Positions 13,232-13,318 of a stretch of 13,318 bases of DNA are shown piece after piece. Position numbers and translations under genes: made by a program. The stretch covers positions 1-13,318 of the forward strand of contig CAYFMP010000089.1 in the NCBI GenBank assembly GCA_964344215.1, written 5' to 3'. The DNA is from CAYFMP01 sp964344215. Lineage in GTDB: Bacteria; Pseudomonadota; Alphaproteobacteria; Rhodospirillales; Casp-alpha2. Each line of letters starts with the position of its first letter. Within the stretch, counting starts at the first letter, position 1. The notes under the pieces were generated by a model. It worked only from the letters and a program-made list of their open reading frames with translations. It was not told the origin of the DNA and ran no database searches.

Positions 13232-13318
13232 GCGGCTGAGATCGGTTTTTCGGCCTGCCGGCCAGGAGAGGATGCGAAGGCGATGTGGGGCATCGGCGAG
13301 CCTCCTCGACGACGCCGG

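Larger units (their letters stand above)
13136..13318. other. Trailing intergenic region with repeats
   Basis: No gene is supported here. It holds the reverse-oriented hairpin repeat copy C, then the right copy of the 24-base inverted repeat, and a GGCC-rich stretch (GGCCTGCCGGCC at 13252-13263) that can fold on itself. A short T5 run (13246-13250) precedes that fold rather than following it, so it is not a plus-strand terminator. Confidence 0.5.

Overview
The window looks like a stretch of a moderately GC-rich alphaproteobacterial genome. This rests on codon use, the Tat-exported PotD-like binding protein, the BetI-like regulator, and dehydrogenases resembling those of methylotrophic or marine Alphaproteobacteria. 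The phylum-level call is an inference; there is no rRNA or marker gene here to confirm it.

Left part (1-2354), accessory. A gene-poor start carries two kinds of repeat. It is followed by a small, visibly AT-rich gene for a SnoaL/NTF2-like protein (355-684), then an IS5-family insertion sequence on the minus strand (about 809-2178). The IS transposase is split into two frames, so the element is probably inactive. Middle left (2355-3868), minus strand: a small two-helix membrane protein of unknown function and a bicupin protein (Cupin_3/DUF861-like).

Right part (4136-13135), one plus-strand operon. A 267-base divergent region separates the bicupin gene from seven closely spaced genes. These encode a Tat-exported PotD-like solute-binding protein, two PotB/PotC-like permeases, a PotA-like ATPase, a BetI-like TetR regulator, and two tandem flavoproteins of 688 residues each. 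Both flavoproteins belong to the trimethylamine/dimethylamine dehydrogenase family (Old Yellow Enzyme barrel, 4Fe-4S cluster, ADP/FAD-type fold). Four junctions are overlapping or nearly abutting.

Most likely the cluster imports a methylated amine or quaternary-ammonium compound and oxidatively N-demethylates it, with the TetR protein sensing the substrate. The exact substrate is not known. The active-site residues of the two paralogues differ from each other and from both characterised enzymes: one keeps the TMADH Tyr and Trp positions but has Tyr in place of the bowl Trp264, while the other has Glu where TMADH has Tyr60 and DMADH has Gln. The binding protein also lacks two acidic residues that PotD uses for polyamines. 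This points to a substrate other than spermidine, and possibly other than trimethylamine.

The two window ends carry a 24-base inverted repeat with one mismatch (61-84 and 13208-13231). Each copy is followed, on its inner side, by a member of a dispersed hairpin repeat. This hints that the region is bracketed by copies of one repeat family.
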